From: JAIOTH01 sp964639335
GTDB lineage: Bacteria > Patescibacteriota > Patescibacteriia > UBA1558 > S5-K13
Assembly: GCA_964639335.1 (NCBI GenBank)
Contig: CAZXCJ010000010.1
Location: forward strand, 1-31,094
Reading direction: 5' to 3'
Length of the DNA: 31,094 nucleotides
The translations under genes were made by a program, and so were the position numbers. Below the pieces are notes generated by a model. That model had not been told where the DNA came from. It was given only the letters and a program-made list of their open reading frames with translations, and searched no databases. Positions 6,904 to 13,934 of the stretch are shown here, one piece after another. How positions within the stretch are numbered: the first letter of the stretch is position 1; each line of letters starts with the position of its first letter.

Positions 6904-7003
6904 NNNNNNNNNNNNNNNNNNNNNNNNNNNNNNNNNNNNNNNNNNNNNNNNNNNNNNNNNNNNNNNNNNNNNNNNNNNNNNNNNNNNNNNNNNNNNNNNN
7001 NNN
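6904..7003. other. Scaffold gap (100 N)
   Basis: Exactly 100 undetermined bases, the conventional placeholder length. Unlike the other two gaps, no shared sequence is seen on the two sides, so real sequence may be missing here. Confidence 0.95.
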
Positions 7004-7066
7004 CGGACTTGTCATGTCGAATGATGTGATGACGGGAAGCTACGGATGCGTAGTTGATATAAAAAA
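7004..7066. repeat. Contig-end palindromic remnant
   Basis: GC-richer sequence with two small inverted repeats, GTCAT...ATGAC (7012-7034) and CTACG-GATG-CGTAG. It looks like part of a dispersed repeat at which the assembly broke. Confidence 0.4.
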
Positions 7067-7627
7067 TTAATTTTCAATCTCTATAAGATTTAACACTAAA
7101 TCAACAGTTTTGTCAATCTCTCCCTCTTTATTCACAACCTGATAATCAAATTTATCAGCTATCTTTAATTCATTTCTAGCCGTCTCTAATCTAATTTTGA
7201 TTTCCTTTTCTGTAATATTTGGTCTTTGTCTTAAACGATTCTCTATCTGTCTTAGTGATTCTGGCAAAATAAAAATAGTTTTTAGATTAGGAATAAGTTT
7301 TTTGATATTCATTACTCCCCGCACATCAACTTCAAACAAAGGAATCTTGTTATTTTCAATAATTTTTTCTACTTCTTTTTTCTCAACTCCATAATAATTT
7401 GAATGTACTTTTTCGTTTTCTAAAAATTCTTGATTATCAATCTTCTTTTTAAATTCTTCTGTATTATAAAAATTATAATTTACACCATTCTTTTCACCTT
7501 TCCGCATCTTTCTAGTAGTAGAAGTAAGAACTTTTTGCAAATTTGCATTACTTTCTAAAACTAAATTAATAATGGTTGTTTTTCCTACTCCCGAAGGACC
7601 GACAATAGCAAAAATTTTATTTTCCAT
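7067..7627 (-). CDS. gmk: Guanylate kinase
   Basis: Phosphorylates GMP to GDP with ATP in the cytoplasm. The 186-residue length fits the family. The P-loop GPSGVGKTT is at residues 10-18. The GMP-binding region STTRKMRKGEKNGVNYNF is at about 36-53. FLENEKVHSNYYGV follows, with the usual GMP-contacting Glu and Tyr. Then come the Walker B-like PLFEVDVRG and the lid RLRQRPNITEKEIKIRL. All key motifs are present. A weak Shine-Dalgarno (AAGGA) lies about 9 bases before the ATG. It starts 48 bp after the pseudouridine synthase stop on the same strand, so the two are probably cotranscribed. Confidence 0.95.
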   Translation of the reverse strand: MENKIFAIVGPSGVGKTTIINLVLESNANLQKVLTSTTRKMRKGEKNGVNYNFYNTEEFKKKIDNQEFLENEKVHSNYYGVEKKEVEKIIENNKIPLFEVDVRGVMNIKKLIPNLKTIFILPESLRQIENRLRQRPNITEKEIKIRLETARNELKIADKFDYQVVNKEGEIDKTVDLVLNLIEIEN

Positions 7628-7675
7628 AATTCATAATCCTTAATACTTAATATAAAACCTAAGAAGATAGACAAG

Positions 7676-8641
7676 CTAAGAAGCTAACAAGCTAATTACT
7701 TCCCCCAACTCCTGTGGCAATTTAATCTCAAATTTTTGTACTTCATTATTTAAATCTTTGAATTCTAAATGATAAGCGTGTAAAAAAATTCTATCTAAAT
7801 TAAGCTTATCTTTCTGTCCTTTAACATTATACAAATCATCTCCCACAACTGGATGATTAATGGACTGCATATGAGCTCTAATCTGATGATTACGCCCAGT
7901 TTTAATTTGCACATCTAATAATGTATAGTGGTCAAATTCTTTTTTAATATCCCATAAGGTTAGAGCCTCTTTGGCATTCAAGTGCTTGGGCTTGGCTACC
8001 ATTTTACCACTGCGTCTTGAACGTTCAATGGGGAAATCTATCTGTCCTGTTTTATTTTCCATTTTTCCATGAACTAGGGCAAAATATTTTTTAATCACTG
8101 TTCGGTTTTGAAACTGAAATTTTAAATTTTCAAACATTTTTTGATCTAAAGCGACAACTAACAGCCCTGAAACATTTTTATCTAAACGGTGCATTATGCC
8201 CGGACGAAATTCCAAACCCCCACCACCTTTTCCAAGGTGTAGGGGTGAATCATCTCCTACTTCTTTAATTTGTGGATATTTCTTTTTTAAATAATCTACC
8301 AAAGAATATTCTTGAATATCTTTTGTTCCATGTATAATCAATCCGGCTGGTTTTTCTATAACTACATAGTCCTTGGTCTTCTTAATTATTTTAATATCTT
8401 TTTTTAAAGAAAACCCCCCTCGCCCTCCTTGAGGGAGAGGGGCTGGGGGCGAAGGAGAAACCTCCACCCCATCTCCTTCATCCAACCAATAATGTTTTTT
8501 ATTTATAATTTTAGAATTAACTTTAACAAATCCATGAATAATCAAGTCCTGAATTTTAGCTCGCGATAAATCTTTTAAATTTTCCTTTAAAAATTTATCT
8601 AAGCGTAATTTGTTTTCTTTACATCTAAATTTTCTTTTCAT
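7676..8641 (-). CDS. rluD: RluA/RluD family 23S rRNA pseudouridine synthase with two repeat-derived inserts
   Basis: Converts uridine to pseudouridine in rRNA. The N-terminal S4 RNA-binding domain (RLDKFLKENLKDLSRAKIQDLI) is followed by the RluA catalytic domain with the catalytic Asp in GIMHRLDKNVSGLLVV (usual consensus HRLDKDTSGLL), then GRNHQIRAHM and HPVVGDDLYN. Two stretches have no place in the family and coincide with GC-rich palindromes: one encoding SPSPPAPLPQGGRGG (8413-8460), between the S4 and catalytic domains, and one encoding SPLHLGKGGGG (8217-8256), before the catalytic motif. Both keep the frame. The frame is open up to an ATG at 8719, but those extra 26 residues are low-complexity and unlike the family, so I prefer the ATG at 8641. 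RluD rather than another RluA-type enzyme is a guess. Confidence 0.88.
   Translation of the reverse strand: MKRKFRCKENKLRLDKFLKENLKDLSRAKIQDLIIHGFVKVNSKIINKKHYWLDEGDGVEVSPSPPAPLPQGGRGGFSLKKDIKIIKKTKDYVVIEKPAGLIIHGTKDIQEYSLVDYLKKKYPQIKEVGDDSPLHLGKGGGGLEFRPGIMHRLDKNVSGLLVVALDQKMFENLKFQFQNRTVIKKYFALVHGKMENKTGQIDFPIERSRRSGKMVAKPKHLNAKEALTLWDIKKEFDHYTLLDVQIKTGRNHQIRAHMQSINHPVVGDDLYNVKGQKDKLNLDRIFLHAYHLEFKDLNNEVQKFEIKLPQELGEVISLLAS
8217..8245. repeat. Palindromic repeat inside the rluD-like gene (catalytic domain)
   Basis: CCCC...ACCTT-TTCC-AAGGT...GGGG inverted repeat, read in frame as part of SPLHLGKGGGG just before the catalytic HRLDK motif. Confidence 0.65.
8413..8455. repeat. Palindromic repeat inside the rluD-like gene (linker)
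   Basis: CCCTC-CTT-GAGGG centre with longer CCCCCT/GGGGG flanks. It is translated as PAPLPQGGRGG between the S4 and catalytic domains. It resembles the C-rich/G-rich element at 15541-15640. Confidence 0.65.
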
Positions 8642-8895
8642 CCCGTTAGATATTTTAAAATTAAAAAAATTTTCGTTATTATTAATTCCTAATAAGATTG
8701 ATCCCATTAAATTTCTCATCTAATTATCTAACAGGATTCATAAATTAATAATAACAGAAAAACTGAAAAACTAAAAAACTGAAAAACTAATGACTATCGC
8801 CTACCCGCCATAATTTTATAAAAATTAAGGCGGGCTATTGCCTAACGACTAAAATTATTAGTATAATAAACCTAACAATGCCAATCTACGAATTT

Positions 8896-8936
8896 ACCCT
8901 GTTAAATAATATTTTGAAAAAATAATTTAACAGGGT
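8896..8936. repeat. ACCCTGTTAAAT inverted repeat, copy 1
   Basis: A perfect 12-bp stem ACCCTGTTAAAT / ATTTAACAGGGT surrounds a 17-base AT-rich loop. The same stem occurs at 24843-24883 with a different loop. Confidence 0.8.
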
Positions 8937-9020
8937 GTATACCAATAATACTAATATGATACAAATAAATATTCTAAGCAAACGAAAGTAATTTTTAATT
9001 ATTAGTATAGTATTCGTAGT

Positions 9021-9064
9021 ACCTGCCTTCGCCGTAGCGAAACCACGGCTTCGCGCAGGCAGGT
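9021..9064. repeat. Palindromic repeat ACCTGCC/GGCAGGT
   Basis: 7-bp arms enclose TTCGCCGTAGCGAA and CCACGGCTTCGC. The GCGAAG-type core is shared with the other GC-rich palindromes. It interrupts the AT-rich element upstream of galU. Confidence 0.7.
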
Positions 9065-9104
9065 TGGTATCAGATTAGTATATTAGCATTATTATAATTC
9101 GTAT

Positions 9105-9965
9105 ATGAAAATAACTAAAGCCGTTATTGCGGTAGCTGGCGCTGGAACCAGATTTTTACCTGTTACCAAATCACAGCCAAAAGAAATGCTTCCTATAGTT
9201 GATAAGCCCATTGTTCAATATGTTGTTGAAGAAATGGTGGCCTCTGGAATTAAAGATATTATTTTGGTCACTACTTGGGATAAAAAACCATTAGAAGATC
9301 ATTTTGATAGAAGTTTTGAATTAGAACACCATCTTAGGTCCCAAAAGAAATTTGACCGCCTGGAAAAAATTAAAAAAATATCTTCCATGGCCAATTTCAT
9401 TTATATCCGACAAAAGGGTCCTTATGGAAATGGCACTCCCGCATTAAATGCCAAAAGCGTTTTAAACAATGAACCATTTATATATGCCTTTGGTGATGAT
9501 CTAGTAAAATCAAAAATTCCTTTTACTAAACAATTAATTCAAGAATACCAAAAAAATCCTGGTGTAATTTTAGGTGTCCAAAAAGTAGAAAAAAAAGAAG
9601 TGCATAAATATGGAATCGTAAAAATGAAAAAACAGACCAAAAATCAAGTAGAAAAAATTATTGAAAAGCCCACTCTTAAAAAAGCGCCCTCGCAATTAGC
9701 GGTTTTTGGCCGCTTTATTTTAGTTCCAGAAATTTTAAATATCTTAGAAAAACAAGAGTTAGGCAAGGGTAATGAATTGTGGCTAATAGACGCTATTGAA
9801 AAATATATTAAAAACAACGGTCTGGCTTATGCTAAAAAAATCCAAAATGGAAAATGGCTAACTACTGGCGATCCATTAAATTATTTAAAAGCCACTATTG
9901 AATATGCCTTGGATAGAAAAGACATTTCTTTAGAACTAAAAAAGTTTTTCAAAAAAATTAAATAA
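9105..9965 (+). CDS. galU: UTP--glucose-1-phosphate uridylyltransferase
   Basis: Makes UDP-glucose from glucose-1-phosphate and UTP. The 286 residues match the usual GalU length. The nucleotide-binding signature AGAGTRFLPVTKSQPKEMLPIVDKP is at the N-terminus (residues about 12-36). PYGNGTPALNAK, FGDDLVKSK with the metal-binding Asp, and VEKIIEKPTLKKAPS (the conserved EKP lysine loop) follow, then FGRFIL and GKWLTTGDPLNYLKA at the end. All core motifs are intact. No Shine-Dalgarno is visible. The next gene starts 12 bp later, so they may be cotranscribed. UDP-glucose would feed the glycosylation genes at 15723-22817. Confidence 0.95.
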   Translation: MKITKAVIAVAGAGTRFLPVTKSQPKEMLPIVDKPIVQYVVEEMVASGIKDIILVTTWDKKPLEDHFDRSFELEHHLRSQKKFDRLEKIKKISSMANFIYIRQKGPYGNGTPALNAKSVLNNEPFIYAFGDDLVKSKIPFTKQLIQEYQKNPGVILGVQKVEKKEVHKYGIVKMKKQTKNQVEKIIEKPTLKKAPSQLAVFGRFILVPEILNILEKQELGKGNELWLIDAIEKYIKNNGLAYAKKIQNGKWLTTGDPLNYLKATIEYALDRKDISLELKKFFKKIK

Positions 9966-9977
9966 AAATTAAATCTT

Positions 9978-11357
9978 ATGAAAAATAAATTCAAAAAAAT
10001 AACTTTATTATTTTTATTTGTCTTTATAATGAGTTCTGGCTTTCAATGCACCATTAATCCATTTGCTAAAAAACCCGCTCAATTAAACCCCGTTAAATTA
10101 ACTGTTTGGGGTGTTTATGAAAATAATGATGATTTAAAAATTTTATTTGATAAATATACTCAAATTCATCCAACTATTAGTTTTGAATATAGAAAATTTA
10201 GACCTGATGAATATGAAAAACAATTATTAGAGGCCTGGGCCGAAGACCGCGGTCCAGATATTTATTTTTTACCTAATAATCTAATTCATAAATATCAAAA
10301 TAAAATTACTCCTCTGCCTCAACAAATAACCCTGCCATATAGAGAAGTGAAATCCAGCGGTATTGGTTCTTTTCAAAAAACAGATATTATAGATTATGTT
10401 AAAAAAGTTTCTACTATATCGTTAAATGGATTGATTCAAAATTTTCCAGAAGTTATATATCGAGATAATGTTAAAGATAATCAAATATATGGATTGCCTT
10501 TAAGTTTAGAAACAATGGCGTTATTTTATAACAAAGAAATTTTAGATAACGCTAATATTCCTCTTCCTCCACAAACTTGGATTGAATTTAATGACATGGT
10601 TAAAAATATAACTCTTTTAGATGAGAATAATAATTTTATTCAATCCGGAGTGGCCTTAGGAGCTGTTGATAATATTACTAATGCTAGCGACATTGTGGCT
10701 CTTTTAATTATGCAAAATGGCATTCCTATTGTTGGAGATAATAATAAAATAAGTTTTGGTCAAGAAGATGATTTAAATTTAACTGTTCAAGCTATAAATT
10801 TTTTCAATGATTTTTCCAATCCCATCAAAGAAGTTTACTCTTGGAATAAAGAACAAAATGAGGCCATTGAGGCATTTAAATCTGGCCAAACCGCTTTCTT
10901 TTTTGGCTATCCTAATCATATAGAAGAAATTCAAAAAAATCCTAAAATAAATTTTGGCGTTACTAAAATACCTCAAATCTCTAAAAATTATAATCATGTT
11001 AATTTAGCTAATTATTGGGTTATGACTGTATCACATAAAACAATTTCTGCAGATCCGGCCTGGGGCTTTATTGATTTTGCTATCCAACCAGAAAATGTTA
11101 AAATGTATTTAGAGCAAACCCAAAAACCAACTGCTATACGCTCTTTAATAGAAGAGCAAAAACAAAATTTGAAAATTGGCCCCTTTGCCGAACAAATTTT
11201 AACTGCTCAGTCCTGGTATCGAGGCAATGATGCTGAAATGGCCGAAAGCTATATTTTAAATATGATTAAACAAATTAAAGAAGAAAATCTGTCTTTAGAT
11301 GCCATTAAATCATTAATCCAATTAACTGCCTCGCAAATTAATCAGACAATTCAATAA
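9978..11357 (+). CDS. Extracellular solute-binding protein (ABC sugar type), putative lipoprotein
   Basis: The 459-residue protein resembles family 1 sugar-binding proteins of ABC importers: VKLTVWGVYENNDDLKILF near the N-terminus, EYEKQLLEAWAEDRGPDIYFLPNN, YGLPLSLETMALFYNKEIL, TWIEFNDMVKNIT, FKSGQTAFFFGYP and YWVMTVSHKT in family order. A hydrophobic N-terminal segment (about 8-20) ends at Cys24 in SSGFQC. This is a poor lipobox (normally L-A/S-G/A-C), so lipidation is likely but not certain. No ABC permease or ATPase gene is nearby, so it is an orphan component here. It could work with a transporter encoded elsewhere or bind glycans at the surface. It starts 12 bp after galU. Confidence 0.85.
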   Translation: MKNKFKKITLLFLFVFIMSSGFQCTINPFAKKPAQLNPVKLTVWGVYENNDDLKILFDKYTQIHPTISFEYRKFRPDEYEKQLLEAWAEDRGPDIYFLPNNLIHKYQNKITPLPQQITLPYREVKSSGIGSFQKTDIIDYVKKVSTISLNGLIQNFPEVIYRDNVKDNQIYGLPLSLETMALFYNKEILDNANIPLPPQTWIEFNDMVKNITLLDENNNFIQSGVALGAVDNITNASDIVALLIMQNGIPIVGDNNKISFGQEDDLNLTVQAINFFNDFSNPIKEVYSWNKEQNEAIEAFKSGQTAFFFGYPNHIEEIQKNPKINFGVTKIPQISKNYNHVNLANYWVMTVSHKTISADPAWGFIDFAIQPENVKMYLEQTQKPTAIRSLIEEQKQNLKIGPFAEQILTAQSWYRGNDAEMAESYILNMIKQIKEENLSLDAIKSLIQLTASQINQTIQ

Positions 11358-11400
11358 GTTAAAAGTTACTAATTGCTTATTACCAATTAATAATCTAACC

Positions 11401-11958
11401 ATGAAAACAATCATAAAATTGAGTATCTTTACGCTATTATTCATAATAATATTAATTAATTTAAATATTGTAGAAGCAAAAGAAGTATTTGGAGAATTTG
11501 GATGTTCTCCAGATGAAAGTATATGCGAAGAAATAAATGCAAAACCAAATCAATATTGTAGAATCGTTGATAATAAAAACTGTGATCCTAATTGTGATCT
11601 TGATGCTTTCTGCACAGAAACAGGTAAAATAGAAGGGGAGGGTATTTTTGCTGGAATAACTGGTATAGAAAGCGGAGACCTTGATTATAAAGACCTTTTG
11701 CAAGTAGGAATCAATGTTACTAAAATTTTATTAGGAATTATTGGTAGTGTGGCCTTATTAATGTTTATTTTCTCTGGCATTAAAATGATATTTTCTGCTG
11801 GCAATGAACAACAGATTTCCAGCGCGCGCAATATAATGGTCCAAACTGTGGTCGGCATTTTAATCGCTTTAGGCGCATATTTAATTATCAACTTTATTCA
11901 AACTACTTTGGATGTGCAACCCGAGTATCGAATCACTTCTGAAAAATTTAATAAATAA
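11401..11958 (+). CDS. T4SS pilin-like protein with Cys-rich N-terminal domain (paralogue 1)
   Basis: First of eight tandem paralogues resembling type IV secretion pilins (the VirB2/TrbC-like T4SS_pilin family). 185 residues: an N-terminal signal segment ending near VEAKEVFG, then about 65 residues carrying seven cysteines (FGCSPDESICEE...YCRIVDNKNCDPNCDLDAFC), then the pilin-like part with two membrane helices (about 95-125 and 142-165) separated by the conserved loop FSGIKMIFSAGNEQQISSAR. The loop differs from the others: AGNEQQ instead of GGNEE, and no Trp-Met. The Cys-rich domain is unique within the array and could be disulphide-bonded outside the membrane. I infer a specialised or tip subunit, but this is speculative. 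Confidence 0.8.
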   Translation: MKTIIKLSIFTLLFIIILINLNIVEAKEVFGEFGCSPDESICEEINAKPNQYCRIVDNKNCDPNCDLDAFCTETGKIEGEGIFAGITGIESGDLDYKDLLQVGINVTKILLGIIGSVALLMFIFSGIKMIFSAGNEQQISSARNIMVQTVVGILIALGAYLIINFIQTTLDVQPEYRITSEKFNK

Positions 11959-12094
11959 AGAATATAAAGATAGTAATTTTTAATAATAATCCATTCCATT
12001 CGCATCATATTAGTATTATTTCATTTGCATAATTAGTAACATTAGTATATTAGTATTTACACATTCGTATAAACAATATAACCATTTAATTGCC
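11959..12094. repeat. AT-rich ATTAGTAT repeat, copy 2
   Basis: 136 bp between pilin-like genes 1 and 2, made largely of ATTAGTAT, ATTCGTAT and TTTGCATAATTAG words. It shares TATTAGTATTTAC with the copy at 20307-20319. Confidence 0.5.
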
Positions 12095-12427
12095 ATGCTA
12101 AAAAAAATATTAAAAAAATACACTGTTCCTACTTTATTGGCTTTTTTAATAACTCTGCCATGTTCTGCTGAAACATTCTCTAATCCTTTGGGGGATGTAA
12201 CCATTCCTGGTCTTATTGGTAAAATTATTACTGGTGCCTTGGGAATTGTCGGCTCTTTGGCTTTATTATTATTTATTTACGGCGGTTTTTCTTGGATGAC
12301 CTCTGGAGGCAATGAAGAAAAAGTTAAAAAAGCCCAAAATATTTTAAAATCAGCCGTGTTAGGAATTTTAATAATTTTTACCAGCTATGCTTTGTTAAAT
12401 TTATTCTTCAGCATATTGGCTCCTTAA
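12095..12427 (+). CDS. T4SS pilin-like protein (paralogue 2)
   Basis: 110 residues, typical of VirB2-like pilins. A basic N-terminus (MLKKILKKYT) and a hydrophobic signal end at about PCSAETFS. There are two membrane helices (about 42-64 and 83-107). The loop GGFSWMTSGGNEEKVKKAQN is the hallmark of this family and is nearly identical in the paralogues that follow. The mature protein would be a small inner-membrane or pilus subunit. The upstream region is an AT-rich repeat with no clear Shine-Dalgarno. Confidence 0.85.
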   Translation: MLKKILKKYTVPTLLAFLITLPCSAETFSNPLGDVTIPGLIGKIITGALGIVGSLALLLFIYGGFSWMTSGGNEEKVKKAQNILKSAVLGILIIFTSYALLNLFFSILAP

Positions 12428-12610
12428 TAACTTTCATTTTCAGTCAAAAAATTGTATAATTCTAATATAGACAATTAATAACTTTATATATTAAATTTAT
12501 TGTATAATAAATTTATATCCTCGCTTAATAAAAATTAATTAAATAAATTGCGAGTAATCGAGAATATCGAGCCAAGCTCGAATAGCTCGAAAAGAAAGGA
12601 ATAAAACAAA
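12428..12610. other. Leader region of paralogue 3
   Basis: 183 bp without a gene. It holds TATAAT-like strings near 12455 and 12505, a clean hairpin TCGAGC-CAA-GCTCGA at 12567-12581 within several alternative CGAG/CTCG pairings (12551-12589), and an AAAGGA Shine-Dalgarno 10-11 bases before the ATG at 12611. The separate promoter-like strings, hairpin and ribosome site suggest that paralogue 3 has its own transcript. Confidence 0.45.
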
Positions 12611-12964
12611 ATGTCAAAATTGACAAAAAATTCATTAAGCATTGCAATCATTTTGGTTGTATTGGTTCTTTTGGTTACCAATGCTCATGCCGCCCTAACA
12701 GTTCCATCGGTTAATAATTTAGGAACTGGAGATATTGAAACCTCTGCTACTAATATTATCAGTACCATTCTTACTCTTTTAGGTTTAATAGCTCTAGTAA
12801 TTGTATTATTAGGTGGATTCAAATGGATGACTTCTGGGGGTAATGAAGAAAAGGTTGGTGAAGCCAAAAAATTGCTTGGCGCTGGCGTAATTGGTTTAAT
12901 TATTGTTTTTGCAGCTTGGGCTATTGCTACTTTTATGATCGGAAATATCGGTAACGCTGTCTAA
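12611..12964 (+). CDS. T4SS pilin-like protein (paralogue 3, candidate major pilin)
   Basis: 117 residues. A clear signal peptide ends at NAHA-ALTVP, a textbook signal peptidase I site. A short extracellular segment is followed by two membrane helices (about 47-72 and 90-112) flanking LGGFKWMTSGGNEEKVGEAKK. It is the only member of the array with an obvious Shine-Dalgarno (AAAGGA) and its own leader with a hairpin, and its sequence is the least decorated, so I infer that it is the main pilin and the others are variants or minor subunits. Downstream, a C-rich/G-rich hairpin at 12982-13008 could limit readthrough. Confidence 0.85.
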   Translation: MSKLTKNSLSIAIILVVLVLLVTNAHAALTVPSVNNLGTGDIETSATNIISTILTLLGLIALVIVLLGGFKWMTSGGNEEKVGEAKKLLGAGVIGLIIVFAAWAIATFMIGNIGNAV

Positions 12965-12981
12965 TATAGTTTAGATCTAAT

Positions 12982-13008
12982 CCCCCCACCTTTATTAAAG
13001 ATGGGGGG
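12982..13008. repeat. CCCCCCACC hairpin between paralogues 3 and 4
   Basis: CCCCCCA...TTT-ATTA-AAA...TGGGGGG stem with one mismatch. It is the same C-run/G-run design as the terminator at 15421-15460, but lacks the T-run, so it may be an attenuator or mRNA-stabilising hairpin. Confidence 0.6.
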
Positions 13009-13030
13009 TGATGACTTAAACTATATTATT

Positions 13031-13411
13031 ATGATAAAAAAAATAATTTTCAGTTTTTTTATAATATCTATTTTTTTATTACCATCCTTGTGTTTGGGAG
13101 AAGGAGAATATTATGGCCTCAAAGAAACCGCCGTAGATTCTGGATTATCTCCATCATCTGGATCAACTCCAGCGCCTCAAAATATAATTGCTAAAATTAT
13201 AGGTTATATATTAGCCATGATTGGCATTATACTTTTAGTTCAAATAATATTTGCCGGCTATACTTGGATGCTTTCCGGGGGGAATGAAGAAAAAATTAAA
13301 AAATCCAGAGATAAAATTATAAACTCTGTTATTGGAGTAGCCATAATTTTAATAGCTTATGTGGCTGTTAATGCCTTGTTTGATTTATTATTTAAGGTTA
13401 CTCAAACATAA
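13031..13411 (+). CDS. T4SS pilin-like protein (paralogue 4)
   Basis: About 126 residues from MIKKIIFSFF. The frame is open back to an ATG at 13001, but that ATG lies inside the hairpin and would put acidic residues before the signal peptide, so 13031 is the better start. The signal peptide ends near LCLGEGEYYG. A Ser/Pro-rich segment (SPSSGSTPAPQ) follows, then two membrane helices around FAGYTWMLSGGNEEKIKKSRD. It is a member of the tandem array and may be cotranscribed with its neighbours. Confidence 0.82.
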   Translation: MIKKIIFSFFIISIFLLPSLCLGEGEYYGLKETAVDSGLSPSSGSTPAPQNIIAKIIGYILAMIGIILLVQIIFAGYTWMLSGGNEEKIKKSRDKIINSVIGVAIILIAYVAVNALFDLLFKVTQT

Positions 13412-13442
13412 ATAACTCTAATTAATAAAATACAGTAGAATA

Positions 13443-13877
13443 ATGTTAAAGAATAAATTAAATCTGAAATCATTATATATTACTATTGGCATTTTAATAA
13501 TACTAATACCCCTAATAGTTAGTGCTAATATTCCCGCCCTAGATTATACAAATTCTGGAGCTGCCTTTAACGATCTTAATACAACAGCTGGTCAAGCTGG
13601 TTATAAAACAGGAAGTCCAGAAGATATAATATTTGTTAGAATAAATGTATCTCAAATTATTGTTCGGGTTTCATTGGGTGCTTTAGGGATAATATTTCTT
13701 GTATTATTAATAATCGGCGGATATGAATGGATGTCTGCTGGGGGAAATGAAGAAACAATAGCCAAAGCCCGGAAAAGAATTATTAGTGCCACCATTGGCT
13801 TAGCTATTGTTTTATTGGCCTATGCTATAAGTCAATTTATTTTCTCAGAATTATTTAAACATACTGTACATATTTAG
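13443..13877 (+). CDS. T4SS pilin-like protein (paralogue 5)
   Basis: 144 residues. The signal segment runs to about IVSANIPAL. The extracellular part is longer (about 30-65), with Gly-Tyr wording AGQAGYKTGSPEDI. Two membrane helices flank IGGYEWMSAGGNEETIAKARKR. The AGYKT/AGYAT segment recurs in paralogue 7 and ETAGYGV in paralogue 8, so these later genes form a subgroup distinct from paralogues 2-4. The stop codon lies inside a 19-bp tandem duplication (13860-13893). Confidence 0.84.
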   Translation: MLKNKLNLKSLYITIGILIILIPLIVSANIPALDYTNSGAAFNDLNTTAGQAGYKTGSPEDIIFVRINVSQIIVRVSLGALGIIFLVLLIIGGYEWMSAGGNEETIAKARKRIISATIGLAIVLLAYAISQFIFSELFKHTVHI

Positions 13878-13893
13878 ACATACTGTACATATT
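13860..13893. repeat. 19-bp tandem duplication at the end of paralogue 5
   Basis: CATACTGTACATATT occurs at 13860-13874 and again at 13879-13893, separated by TAGA that contains the stop codon. It is probably a replication-slippage duplication. Confidence 0.7.
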
Positions 13894-13934
13894 GGGTCTT
13901 AAAAAATAATAATAAAAACTAAATAATCCTTCAC

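Larger units (their letters stand above)
8720..9104. repeat. Repeat-filled intergenic region before galU
   Basis: No gene is seen in these 385 bp. They contain tandem GAAAAACTA words (8759-8790), a long hairpin CCCGCC...GGCGGG with an AT-rich palindromic centre (8804-8834), the ACCCTGTTAAAT inverted repeat (8896-8936), an AT-rich element built of ATTAGTAT/ATTCGTAT words (about 8937-9020 and 9065-9104), and a GC-rich palindrome embedded within it (9021-9064). The galU start lies at the very end of the AT-rich element, so the galU promoter is probably inside it. Confidence 0.65.

Noticed and set aside
13001..13030. Upstream ATG for pilin-like paralogue 4
   Set aside because: It lies in the C-rich/G-rich hairpin and would place MGGDDLNYII before a normal signal peptide. 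The ATG at 13031 fits the paralogues better.
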